Source: Aquipseudomonas ullengensis (GTDB lineage: Bacteria; Pseudomonadota; Gammaproteobacteria; Pseudomonadales; Pseudomonadaceae). Taken from it: DNA of 64,000 bases. Position numbers and translations under genes: made by a program. The stretch lies in the NCBI RefSeq assembly GCF_014174475.1, contig NZ_JACJUD010000006.1:124001-188000 (forward strand), in the 5' to 3' direction. Shown here one piece after another: positions 17,276-29,000 of the stretch; positions within the stretch are counted from its first letter, which is position 1, and each line of letters opens with the position of its first letter. Below the pieces are notes generated by a model. The model searched no databases. It was not told the origin of the DNA and worked only from the letters and a program-made list of their open reading frames with translations.

Positions 17276-18103
17276 TCAGATACCTGGCACGTAACTGCTC
17301 TCGCCGGACTTGACCAGCAGGTTGAGCTGGCCGGTGTGCGGGCTCAGCCAGTCGCCGCCGGCAGGCGTCAGGCTGCGCAGCTGGCGCAACAGGTAGTAGC
17401 TGCCAAGGCGCTCTGCGCAGAAGGCCCAGACCCTGGCCTGGCCGTCCGCGCGCTGGGTCGGGTGCAGCTCGATGCAACGCCGCACCACCGCCTCGATCGC
17501 GCTGATATGACGAATCCAGAACTCCGCCGGCAGCACGCCCAGCTCGATGCCGCCGGGGAAGAAGATCTTCTCGTCGAAGAACGGGCAGACCTCCTGTTTG
17601 TCCAGTAGACCGAGTTCCACTGCCGCGGCGGCGAAGCGCAGGAAATCCTCGACGTGGTGGACGTCCTTGTACTGGTACAGATAGCCGTGGTTAACCCCGT
17701 TGAGGCTGAATTGCCCCGGTTTACCGATCAGGAAATCCGAGCCCTGCGGCAGCATCTGCGCGGCCAGTTGCACAGGATCGATCTGCTCGGCCGAGAGCAC
17801 GTCCATCACCTGGTAGTTGTCGGCCTGGGTGCCGATGCGCTCGCGGGTCATGAACTTGCGGTACTGGCAGATGCCGACGTGGCGAATCTCGGGGCGCTGC
17901 AGCAACAGGTTCTTCAGCGCGAAGGCGCCGGCAGTGGCCCCCAGTACCGGGTGATAGGGCTCCCACTCCGGAGCCAGATCACGCAGGTTGAGTCGCCCTG
18001 GCGCCTGCGCCTCGCCCATGTAGATCGGCGTGACGTACTCCGGGAAGTCCATCTCCAGCGGCACATGGGTCAGGCAGGCGTAGAACAGGTTTTCGGCAGA
18101 CAT
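17276..18103 (-). CDS. Putative glycosyltransferase (DUF4422-like)
   Basis: A 275-residue soluble protein without signal peptide or membrane helices. The region HVGICQYRKF and the earlier YMGEAQAPGRLNLRDLAPEWEPYHPVLGATAGAFALKN resemble the DUF4422 fold (VGLCHYRRY-type motif), a family associated with polysaccharide-synthesis glycosyltransferases; the match is by eye and the catalytic residues are not certain. It starts at the ATG at 18103, with AGGA upstream, 37 bases after the GT41 gene, so the two are probably co-transcribed. The likely role is modifying or extending sugar on the giant repeat protein; this is inference from context. Confidence 0.55.
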   Translation of the reverse strand: MSAENLFYACLTHVPLEMDFPEYVTPIYMGEAQAPGRLNLRDLAPEWEPYHPVLGATAGAFALKNLLLQRPEIRHVGICQYRKFMTRERIGTQADNYQVMDVLSAEQIDPVQLAAQMLPQGSDFLIGKPGQFSLNGVNHGYLYQYKDVHHVEDFLRFAAAAVELGLLDKQEVCPFFDEKIFFPGGIELGVLPAEFWIRHISAIEAVVRRCIELHPTQRADGQARVWAFCAERLGSYYLLRQLRSLTPAGGDWLSPHTGQLNLLVKSGESSYVPGI

Positions 18104-18140
18104 CAACGGTGTTCCTGGCAGTAAACGTGAAGAGTGCAAC

Positions 18141-19982
18141 TCAATCGCGTGGCGAATGGCTATTGTGCGCCGCCAGCAGGCCATCCTCGAAGCTGCGCAC
18201 GAAACGCGGCATATCGAACAGCAGCGAGCTTTCCCGGCCTTGCTGCAGGCGCTGGCGCAAGCCACGCAGCTGCTCGCGCTCGGTCGCCAGCGCGATGGCG
18301 CGTTGCTCGAAGTCCGACTGCGATTCGGTAATCAGCTCGGGCAAATCCAGTGCGGTGAGCAAGCTGCCAGCCATGCGCGAGGCGAAGGTGCGCCCCGAGC
18401 GGGTCAGCACCGGCAGGCCCATCCACAACGCATCGTTGGCGGTGGTGCCGCCATTGAAGGGATAGGCATCGAGGAACAGGTCGGCCACCGTATACCGCGC
18501 CAGGTACAGCTCGGGCGCCACGCGCGGGGCGAAGATCAGCCGCTCGGCCGCCACGCCATGCCGCTCGGCACAGGCGATCAGGTTGGCTTGCGACCACTGA
18601 TTGTCGGCCAGCAGCCAGAACAGGCTGTCGGGCACCGCCGCGAGGATGCGCATCCAGCTGGAAAACACTTCCTCGTTGAACTTGTAGTTGTTGTTGAAGC
18701 AGCAGAACACGAAGCGGTCATCCGGCAGGCCGCACTCGGCGCGGCTCGGCAGCGGCGCCACCGGGCGCTGGCGATCACTGCACTGGAACACCGGCAGGTA
18801 CAGCGGGCGCTCGCTGTAGAACGGCTTCTCCGCGTCCGGAATCAGGTAGCGGTCGGCGATCACGTAGTCGACGCAGGGCAGCCCGGTCGGGCCGGGGAAG
18901 CCCAGATAGGTAAGCTGCAGCGGCGCCGGGCGGTAGGCCAGGATGTTCGCCCGTGCACCGGAGGTCAGACCCTGCAGGTCGACCAGGATGTCGATCTCGT
19001 GCTGGCGGATCAGTTGCGCCGCGCTGGCATCGTCCAGGCCGCCGATGGGCACGAAGTAATCCATCGCCGCCTTGACCCGCGCCCTCAACGCCGAGCCATC
19101 TTCGCGGCTCCAGCAGAAGCCGTAGACCTCGAAACGCTCGCGGTCGAGCAGCTCGAACAGCTCCACGGTCAGCAGCGACACCGCGTGCAGGCAGAAGTCC
19201 GAGGAGAGAAAGGCGATGCGCACTTTCGGGTGGGCGTAACCCTGCTTCGGCGCCAGCTCGGCCACGCGCTGGTTGATCCGCTCGCTGACGAAACGCAGCG
19301 CGGTGGCCAGCTGCAGACCCGGATCATCGCTGGCCGAGAGCATTGCCAGCGGCGACGTGGCCTTGAGCATGTCACCGACGGAGAGCCCCGGCATGGGCGT
19401 AAGCACCGGCCATTCGCATTGCTTCTGGCGCAGGTGCACCCAGTGCTGGATCACCTTGGGCTGGGCCGGATCGGCCTGCAGGCTGGCCTGCAGTTTTTCC
19501 TCGGCAGAGTGCAGCTGGCGGATCTCCTCCATCAGGCGGCCCATGCTGTTGAGCACCATGATGTACAGATCCGGATTCAGCTCCGGCCCTACCAACGGGT
19601 GATCGAGCATCGACTGCCAGATCACCAGAGCATTTTCCGCGCGGCCCTGGCGCTCGATCACCGCGCCGAGGTTGAACCAGGCCTGGGCGAAGTCCGGCTT
19701 GCGCTGGATCGCCGCCCGGTAAGCCTGCTCGGCCGCCGGCAGCTGCTCGAGCTGCGACAGGGTCACCCCGAGGTTGAACTGCACGATGTAGTCGGCGCTG
19801 GACGTGCAATGCCCCAGCCACGTCTGGTACAGCTGCGCCACGTCCGCCGGCCGGCGTGCCTGGCCGAGGCGCTCGGCCACGCCAATCAGTTGCATGGGTT
19901 CGAGGGCGGCCTGCTCGGCAAACTGCAGGGCAGTCTGCAGCACAACGTCCAGGTTCAGGCTTTCAAGCGGATTTTCAGGCAT
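18141..19982 (-). CDS. TPR plus GT41 glycosyltransferase (O-GlcNAc transferase/SPINDLY-like)
   Basis: A 613-residue cytosolic protein. Residues about 60-130 hold TPR-like helices (YIVQFNLGVTLSQLEQLPAAEQAYRAAI, then AWFNLGAVIERQGR). The C-terminal two-thirds is a GT41 domain: RIAFLSSDFCLHAVS with the catalytic-type His, FCCFNNNYKFNEEVFSSWMRIL with the UDP-contacting Lys, and LDAYPFNGGTTANDALWMGLPVLT. GT41 enzymes transfer GlcNAc, Fuc or Glc from nucleotide sugars to Ser/Thr (OGT, SPINDLY) or Asn (HMW1C). The gene follows the giant Thr/Ser-rich repeat gene on the same strand with an 86-base gap, so that protein is the obvious acceptor. The donor sugar cannot be read from sequence. Confidence 0.9.
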   Translation of the reverse strand: MPENPLESLNLDVVLQTALQFAEQAALEPMQLIGVAERLGQARRPADVAQLYQTWLGHCTSSADYIVQFNLGVTLSQLEQLPAAEQAYRAAIQRKPDFAQAWFNLGAVIERQGRAENALVIWQSMLDHPLVGPELNPDLYIMVLNSMGRLMEEIRQLHSAEEKLQASLQADPAQPKVIQHWVHLRQKQCEWPVLTPMPGLSVGDMLKATSPLAMLSASDDPGLQLATALRFVSERINQRVAELAPKQGYAHPKVRIAFLSSDFCLHAVSLLTVELFELLDRERFEVYGFCWSREDGSALRARVKAAMDYFVPIGGLDDASAAQLIRQHEIDILVDLQGLTSGARANILAYRPAPLQLTYLGFPGPTGLPCVDYVIADRYLIPDAEKPFYSERPLYLPVFQCSDRQRPVAPLPSRAECGLPDDRFVFCCFNNNYKFNEEVFSSWMRILAAVPDSLFWLLADNQWSQANLIACAERHGVAAERLIFAPRVAPELYLARYTVADLFLDAYPFNGGTTANDALWMGLPVLTRSGRTFASRMAGSLLTALDLPELITESQSDFEQRAIALATEREQLRGLRQRLQQGRESSLLFDMPRFVRSFEDGLLAAHNSHSPRD

Positions 19983-20020
19983 GCAGGCGCCTTATCGAAA
20001 AAGGGATGACGGCAGATGCA

Positions 20021-20056
20021 ACTGTCCCGGCGCCGCTTGCGCGACGCCGGGACAGT
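20021..20056 (-). other. Strong intercistronic hairpin without T-run
   Basis: ACTGTCCCGGCG (20021-20032) pairs perfectly over 12 bp with CGCCGGGACAGT (20045-20056) around a 12-base loop, in the gap between the giant gene stop and the GT41 start. No T-run follows in the direction of transcription, so it is more likely a processing or mRNA-stabilising element, or a partial attenuator, than a full terminator. Confidence 0.7.
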
Positions 20057-20068
20057 CTTCCAGCTTCC

Positions 20069-23000
20069 TTAGGAGAAGAAGCTGGTGTGCACGTTGCTCG
20101 CCACCAGGAGCTGGATATCCCCGTCGTTGTACACGTCGTAGGAAGTGCCGTCGACCTGGACACTGCCTGCGGCATGCCAGTCGCCTGCCGGATCGTTGAT
20201 CTGCACGCTGTCGCTGGCGTCACCGTTGACGATCAACTGCACCGGCTGCGAGGCCCCTATACCGGTTTCGACCAGACCGGTCTGACCGAAGTGGCTGACG
20301 CTCGCGGCATCCAGTTTCAGCGTGTTGGCATGGCCATCGCCGGCGCCGAGGTCGATGCGGCTCAGGCTGTGCTCGTTCACCGTTTGCGGATTCAGCGCCG
20401 TCAGGTCGATGGTCTGCTCGCCACTGCCGCCATTGCGGAACCAGGCATCGACGATGCTGTGTACCGCGCCGTCGGTGGTCTCGTAGCTACCACTCAGGCC
20501 GATCCAGTTGCCGTTGTTCAGCTCACTGGTCTGCGCGGCGTTCAGGCCGATGCTGGCGATCCCCAGGGACGACAGGCTGTACAGCTCGCCGCTCTGGCTG
20601 ACGCCATCCTGATTGGCATCCATCCACACCCGCAGGGAGGAGAAGGTGCTGTCGTTGGCGTCGATGCGGCCGTCACCGTTGCTGTCCAGCTCGGCCAGGG
20701 CGGCAAAGCCGTCCTGCGCCTTGCTGCCATCAGCCAGAGTGGTGGCGTTGCCGAACAGCTCGCTGCCGTCGTTGATGCTGCCATCACCGTTGCGGTCGAG
20801 CGCCAGCAGGCCATCGCCATCGCCGACCCAGCCGGTGCTATCGAGATCGCCGTCACCGTCGATATCGAAGCGGGTGTTGGCTGCCCAGTGCAGGGTCTGC
20901 GCGCCATCGCCATTGAGGTCGAGGACCAGCGGCGAGGTGCTCAGTACCGACATCTGCTCGGTGCTCATGGCCGCCAGCTGCGACGCGGTGAACGCGTCCG
21001 CCTGGGTCATGTTCAGCGCCGTCAGTTGGTCGGTGGTCAGTGCGGCGATGTCCGAGACATCGATCGCCACCAGCTGGGCGGTGCTCAGATGGCCGAAACC
21101 ACCCGCATCAATGGCACCGATCTGCGCCGAGGTCAGCGCGACGATGTCGGCCGTCTCGATCGCTGCGACCTGGTCACTGGTCAACGCCGCGATCTGTGCC
21201 ACGGTCAGCGCTTTGATCTGCGAGGTGGTCAGGGCGACGATCTGTGCGGTGGTCAGCGCAGCGATCTGGTCATTGGTCAGCGAAGCCAGGTCGGTGTTCT
21301 GCATCGCCTGAATCTGCGCGGTGCTCAGCGCAACCAGGTCAGCCGTTTCCAGCGCCGCCACCTGCTCGGTGGTCAGGCCGTAGATCTGCGCCGCGGTCAG
21401 GGCATGCACCTGAGCGGTGGTCAGCGCCTGGATCTGATCGGTGGTCAACGCCGCCAGGTCGGAGATCTGCATCGCCTGGATCTGCGCGGTACTGAGTACC
21501 ACCAGGTCCTCGGTTTGCAGGGCCGGGATCTGCGCCGTGGTCAGGGCAACGATCTGCGCGGTGGTCAGCGCGGCAACCTGAGCCGTGGTCAACGCCGCGA
21601 TCTGAGCGTTCGACAGCGCCGCCAGATCCGAGCCTTGGATAGCCTTGATCTGACCGGCCGTCAGCACCGCCAGGTCCTGGACCTGCATGGCGAAGAACTG
21701 CTCGCTGGTCAGCGCGACGATCTGCGCGGTGGTCAGTGCCTGCACCTGATCGGTGGTCAGCGCGACGATCTGGTCGGTGGTCAGCGAGGCCACATCGACG
21801 CCCTGCATGGAGGCAACCTGCTCAGTGGTCAGCGCCTGCAGCTGATCGGTGCTGAGACTGGCCACCTGCTCGGTGGTCAGCTTGACCACTTGCTCGGTAG
21901 TCAGCGCCGCAATCTGCGACACGCTCAGGGCGCGCACTTGCGCAGTACTGAGCAGAGCCAGGTCAGTGGCATCGACTGCCGCGATCTGTGCGGCACTCAG
22001 GGCCTGCAGGTCTGCAGTTTCCATCGCTTCAACCTGGGCACTGGTGAGTGCCTTGATCTGGTCGGTGGTCAGCGCCTGGAACTGCACGCTGCTCAGCAAT
22101 TGCACCTGCTGGGTGGTCAAGGCCGCGATATCGCGGGTTTCCATGGCCTCCAGCTGGACGGCGGTGAGCCCTGCTACCTGATCGCTGGTCAGTGCCGCTA
22201 CCTGGGCAGTGGTCAGGCCAACGATGGCGGCAGTGGAGATTGCGGCGAGATCGGCCACTTCCAGTCTGACCAGTTGCGCGGTGCTCAGCGCAGCCAGTTG
22301 TGCCGAGCTCAGGGCATGAGTCTGCTCGGTGGTCAGGGCCACAACCTGGGCACTGGTCAGCGCGGCAATATCGGCGGTTTCCAATACCGCGACCTGGGCA
22401 GCACTGAGTTCGGCGAAGTCCGCCGCCTGCAGGGCCGCCACTTGATCGCTGGTCAGCGCAACGATCTGTGCCGTGGTCAGGGCTTTTACCTGATCACTGC
22501 CCAGCGCAACGATCTGCGCGGTCGTCAGCGCCGCCAGATCGGTGCTGGTCAGTGCCACAACCTGCGAGGTCAACAGCGCCGCCACTTGAGCGGTGGTCAG
22601 GGCTGCGGTCTGTTCGACGGTGAGCCCTTGCAGGGCTGCGGTGGACAGCGCCACCAGGTCGGCGATTTCCAGTTGGACCAGCTGCACCGTACTCAGCGCG
22701 GCCAGTTGCGCCGAATTCAGGGTATTCGCCTGTTCGGTGGTCAGCGCAACGATCTGCGCCGTGGTCAATTGCGCCACGTCGCGGGTCTGCAGGGCGGCGA
22801 TCTGTACCGAGCTCAGCTCGGCAATATCGGCTGCATCCAGCGCCGGGATCTGGTCGGTGGTCAGCGCAACGATCTGCGCGGTGGTCAGCGCCTTGACCTG
22901 GTCACTGGTCAGTGCCTTGATCTGGGCCGTGGTCAGTGCCGCGATATCGCGGGTTTCCATGGCCTGGATTTGCGCAGTGGTCAGCACCGCCAGATCGGCG

Positions 23001-26000
23001 GTTTCCAGCGCCTGCACTTGGGCGGTGGTCAGTGCCACTACCTGAGCAGTGGTCAGCGAGCTGACCTGTTCGGTGGTCAACGCAACGATCTGCGCGGTGG
23101 TCAGCCCTGTCAGGTCGGCCGTTTCGATGGCACGAATCTGCGTCGAGCTGAGTACCGCCAGGTCGGCGATTTCCATCTGCGTCAGCTGAGCCTTGGTCAA
23201 GGCCTGGATCTGCTCTGCGGTCAGCGCCTGCACCTGAGCGGTGGTCAGCGCAATGAACTGCGCACCGGTCAGTGCCGCCACATCCGCCGCCTCGAGACCC
23301 GCAACCTGGGCGGTGGTCAGGGCCTGGATATCGGCGGTTTCCAGCGCAGCAACCTGGGCCTGGGTCAGCGCCTGGATCTGGTCGACGCTCAGTGCACGCA
23401 CCTGGGCGGTGGTCAACGCCACCACCTGAGCGGTACTCAGTGCCGCAACCTGAGCCAATTGCAGGCCAGCCAGTTGCACCGAGCTCAGCACTGCCAGGTC
23501 GGCAGTCTCCAGGGCACGAATCTGCGCAGTGGTCAGCGAACCAATCTGATCCTGAGTGATTGCCGCGACCTGAGCGGTGGTCAGTTGCGGGATCACGCTG
23601 GTGGACAGGGCCGCCAGATCCTCACCTTCCAGGGCAGCGATTTGCGCCGTGGTCAGGTTGATTACCTGGGTAGCGGTCAGCGCGCCAACTTGAGCGGTAG
23701 ACAGCAACTGGATCTGATCGACCGTGAGGGCGGCGATATCGGCCGTTTCCATCAGGACGATCTGGTTGGTGGTCAGTGCCGCAATCTGCTCGAACACCAG
23801 CGCCTTCACTTGCGCGGTGGTCAGGGCCACCAACTGCGCCCCACTCAGCGCCTGGATGTTGCTGGTACCCAGCGCAGCAATTTGCGCGGCCGACAGGCTG
23901 GCGAATTGCGTGGTGCTCAGTGCGCCAGTCTGCAGGGTGGTCAGGGCTGCAACCTGTTCTTCGGTCAGCGCCGCGATATCGGCAGTAGCCATGACCTCGA
24001 TCTGCGCGGTAGTGAGCTTGCTCACCTGGGAGATGGAGAGCTCGGCAAAGCGATCCGGAGTCAAGGCGACGATCTGATCGGTAGTCAGGGCCACCACTTG
24101 CGCCGTGGTCAGGGCACCAATCTGGTCGAGGGTCAGCGCCGCCACATCGGCAGTGCTCAGGGCCTTGATCTGTGCAGTGCTCAGCGCAGCAACCTGGGTG
24201 TTGGTCAGCGCGACGATCTGCGCCGTGGTCAGCACCCCGATTTGTTCGTTGGTCAGGGCGCGCAGGTCTTCGGTCTCGATGGACGCCACCTGATCGGCGC
24301 TCAGCGCAGCCAGGTCGGCAGTTTCCATCACGCGGATCTGCGCCGTGGTCAGTGCAGCCACCTGCTCGGCAGTCAGGGCACGGGCCTGGGCGGTAGTCAG
24401 CGCCTGGATTTGTGCGCCGGTCAGAGCGGCCGTCTGCTCAGTACTCAGGCCGGCGATACGGCTCGGACTAAGCGCCGCCAGATCGGCGGTTTCCAGAACG
24501 CGGATCTGCGCCGTGGTCAGAGTCGCCAACTGCAGAGCCGTCAGGGAAGATGCTTGCGCAGTGGTCAGAGCAACCAGCTGGGCATTGCTCAGCACGGCTA
24601 CATCCTGGTTTTCCAGCGAAGCGATCTGCGCGGTGGTCATGCCGGCGATTTGCGCGGTGGTCAGTGCTTGCACCTGCGCGGTGGTCAGCGCCTGCACCTG
24701 GGCCGTGGTGAAAGCCGCCACGTCCTCGGTCTGCATGATGTGGATCTGCCGGGTGGTCAGCGCCGCGACTTGCGCGGTGGTCAGGCCCGGTACGCTGTCG
24801 GTGGTCATCGAGTTGATGAACTCGAGCTCCGCCGCATCCAGCGCTTCCGGATCCAGTGCTGCCAGTTGCTCATTGCTCAGTGCCGAGAGTTGCGCACTGC
24901 TCAGGGCAGCGGCTTGATCGGTGCTGAGGACAGCCAGTTGCTCCGGTGTCATCGCAGCAATATCAGCTACTTCCAGAGCGGCAATCTGCGAAGAGGTCAG
25001 CGCAGCGATCTGTGCTGGCGTCAGGCTGGCGGCCTGAGCCGTGGTCAGACCGACGATGGCAGCGGTGGACAGCGCAGCGAAATCGACAGCCTGCAGGCTG
25101 GTGATCTGGTCGACACTCAAGGCCGCTACTTGCGCACCGGTCAGCGCCGCTGCCTGGGCGGTAGTCAGCGCCACCAGTTGCACATCGGACAGGGTCGCCA
25201 CATCAACCGTTTGCAGGGCCGCCACTTGCGCGGAAGTCAGCGCGGCGATCTGGCCGACCGACAGCTGTTCGATCTGCGCAGTGGTCAACGCGACGATCTG
25301 CGCGGTGGTCAGGGCGGCGACCTGGGCAGTGCCCAGCGCAGCAACCTGATCGACGCTAAGGGCAGCGATGTCAGCGGTTTCCAGGGCGCGGATCTGCGCC
25401 GTGGTCAGTGCGGCCAGATCCGCCACGTCCATCGCGGCGACCTGAGCGGTGCTCAGTGCAACGATCTGTGCGGTGGTCAGGGCAGCGGCCTGGACGCCGG
25501 TCAGGGCGGCGACCTGCTCGGTGCTCAGTGCAGTCAGGTCGGCCGTTTCCAGGGCGCGAATCTGCGCCGTGGTCAGGATAGCAAGCTGCTCACCGGTCAG
25601 GGCATGCACTTGGGCCGAGCTGAGTGCAACGATCTGTGCCGTGCTCAGGGCCACCAGATCGGCAGTGCTCAACGCACTTACCTGCACGGTGGTCAGCGCC
25701 GCAACCTGATCGGTCGACAGTGCTGCCGCCTGGGCAGTGGTCAGCGCACCGATCTGCTGTTGGCTCAGGGCCACCAGATCGGCAGTTTCCAGCGCACGAA
25801 TCTGCGCGGTAGTCAGCGCAGCCAGATCGACAGTCTGCAGGGCTGCAACCTGAGCCGAGCTCAGGCTGAAGACCTGCGCCGTGCTCAGGGCTGCGACCTG
25901 GTCACTGGTCAGGGCGACGATCTGCGCAGTGCTCAGGGCCTGGATACTGGCAGTGGCCAGGGCACGCACCTGCGCGGTACTCAGCTCAGCAACCTGCTCA

Positions 26001-29000
26001 ATGGTCAGCGCACGCACCTGGGCCGTGCTCAGCACTTGCAGCTGGGCATTGGTCAGAGCCGCCAGATCAGCAACTTCCAGCGCGGCAACTTGCGCGGAGG
26101 TCAGCGCCATGACTTGTGCCGTGCTCAGCTTGCCGACCTGGACAGAGCTCAGTGCAGCGATTTGCTCGACGGTCATGGCTGCCAGATCGGCAGTCTCCAG
26201 GACCGCCAATTGGCTGGTGGTCAGCGCGGCGACATCCACCGTTTCCAGCGCCGAAACCTGTGCGGTGGTCAGGGCCACGATCTGTGCCGTCGTCAGCGCC
26301 TGGATCTGTGCCGTAGTCAGCGCGGACAGTTGGTCACTGGTCAGCGCCGCGAAGTCCACGGTTTCCAGCGCACGGACCTGAGTCGTGCTCAAGGCAGCAA
26401 TCTGGGTCTGGGTCAGTGCCCGCACCTGAACGCTGGTCAGCGCTGCCACTTGGGCCACGCTCAGCGCCTGTACATCGGCGACTTCCAACGCCGCAACCTG
26501 ATCGGTGGTCAGCTTGGCCAGCTGTGCAGTGGTCAAGGCCGCGACTTGGGCCGAGGTCAGCGCTATTACCTGGTCGATAGTCAGTGCAGCCAGATCTGCC
26601 GTTTCCATCGCGGCGATCTGCGCGGTGGTCAGTGCCGCAACCTGGGCATCGCTCAATGCGCCAATCTGGCTGACGGTCAGGCTCGGGATGACTTGTGTGC
26701 CAATCGCAGCCAGGTCAGCCGCTTCCAGCGCAGCGATCTGGTCCACGGTCAGGCTGGCCAGTTGTGCCGAGGTCAGTGCGGCCGCCTGTGCGGTGGTCAG
26801 GGCGACGATTTGCGCTGCGGTAAGCGCCGCCACATCGGCGGTTTGCAGAGCCTGTACTTGCACGGTGGTCAGAGCAGCCACCTGCTCGGTAGTCAGCGAC
26901 TCGACCTGGGCAGTCGTCAGCGCGACGACCTGCGCGGTGGTCAGTGCCTGCACCTGAGCGGCGGTCAGCTTGTTCAGCTGGGAGCCACTCAAAGCTGCCA
27001 AGTCGACGGTTTCAATGGCCTTGATCTGCGTGGCAGTCAGCACTTGCAGCTGGACGCTGCTCAGCGCCGCCAGTTGCGCCGAACTCAGGGCAACGATCTG
27101 CGCCGTGTTCAACACCACCAGGTCTGCGGTTTCCATTACCGCAACCTGGCTAGGCGCCAGGGCGGCGATTTGTGCAGTGGTCAGCGCGGCAACCTGGGCC
27201 GTGGTGAAGGCAACCACCTGGCTGCTGGTGAGAGCCGTCAGGTCAGCGGCATCCAGGGCACGAATTTGTGCGGTGGTCAGCGCCTGCAGATCAATGGTGC
27301 TCAGGGCCGCCAGTTGATCGCTGGTCAGGGCCACGATTTGCGCAGTGGTCAGAGCAGCCGTCTGCGCAGTGGTCAACGCCGCGATCTGGCCAGCCTGCAG
27401 GGCGGCGATATCGGCGGTTTCCAGCTTGCTGATCTGGCTGGCGCTCAAGGCTGCGACATCCACTGTTTCCAGTGCGGCCACCTGGGCCGTGGTCAGAGCC
27501 TGCAGTTGGGCACTGGTCAGCGCAGCCACCTGGGCGGTGGTCAGCGCCTCGATCTGGTCTGTACGCAGTGCGGCCAGGTCGACGGTCTCCAGCGCAACGA
27601 TCTGCGCCGTGGTCAGCGCCTGCAGGTCGTCCAGCGCCAGGGCCTGAACCTGTGCAGTGGTCAACGCCACCAGTTGTGCCGTGCTCAGCGCCTGGATTTG
27701 CGCGGTAGTCAGAGCAGCCAGCTGCTCGGCGCTGAGTACCGCCACATCGGCAGTTTCGATGGCGCGAACTTGCGCCGCGGACAGCGCGGCGATCTGGGCG
27801 ACGCCCAGGGCCTGGATCTGCGCGGAGGTCAGCGCAACGATCTGATCGGTACTCAAGGCACGCAGGTCGGCGGTTTCCAGAGCGGCTATCTGGCTGGCGG
27901 TGAGCTTGCTGACCTGGGCGGTGGTCAAGGCAAGCACCTGAGCGGTACTCAGGGCCGCAATCTGCTCCTCGGTCAGGGCCGCCAGATCGGCGGTTTCCAG
28001 GGCGCGCATCTGTGCACTGTTCAATGCAGCCAGATCAGCCAGTTCCAGTGCCGCTACTTGGGCCGTGGTCAGGGCAACAATCTGCTCGGTGGTCAGCACT
28101 GCAACCTGGCCACTGGTCAGGCTGGAGATTTGCTCGGCGCTCAATGCCGCGAGGTCAGCGGTTTCCAGGGCGCGAACTTGAGCCGTGGTCAGCGCCGGGA
28201 CCTGCTCCAGAGTCAGGGCACGCATCTGCGCGGTGGTGAAGGCAACAATCTGCGCAGTGGTCAGGTTAACCAGGTCAGCCGTCTGCAACGAGGCGATCTG
28301 GCTGGTCGGCAGGCTGGCGATCTGCGCAGTGGTCAGGGCCGTCGGCTGCGAGCCACTCAATGCCACAACCTGTTCCTGGCTCAAGGCGGCCAGGTCGGCG
28401 GTTTCCAGTGCCGCGATCTGCGCACTGCTCAAGGATACGATCTGGCTGGTCGTCAACGCCTGGATCTGCGCGGTGGTCAGCGCGACGATCTGCGCGGTGG
28501 TCAATGCGCGTACATCGGCAGTTTCCAGAGCCGCGACCTGGTTCTGGGTCAGGCTGGCGACCTGCGCAGTGCTCAGGGCGACAATCTGTCCAGTGGTCAG
28601 AGATTGCACCTGGCCGGTAGTCAGCGCCGCCAGGTCAGCTGTTTCGAGTGCACGGACCTGTACCGTTGCAAGGGACTGCACCTGGCCATTGGTCAATGCA
28701 GCGACTTGCTGGCTGGTCAGCGCGACAACTTGCGCGGTGCTCAGCGCCGCCAGCTGGACGGTGCTCAGACCGGCTATCTGCGCGGTGGTGAGAGCCGCCA
28801 GATCGGCGGTTTCCAGGGCCTGCAACTGGGCGGTAGTCAGACCTGCCAGGTCAGCCACTTCAATGGCTGCTACCTGCGCTGTGGTCAAGGCCACCACTTG
28901 GGCCGCGCTCAGAGCACCAATCTGGTCCTGGGTCAGCGCGGCGATCTGATCGCTTTGCAGTACCGCCAGGTCTTCGGTAGCCAGGGCACGAACCTGTGCA

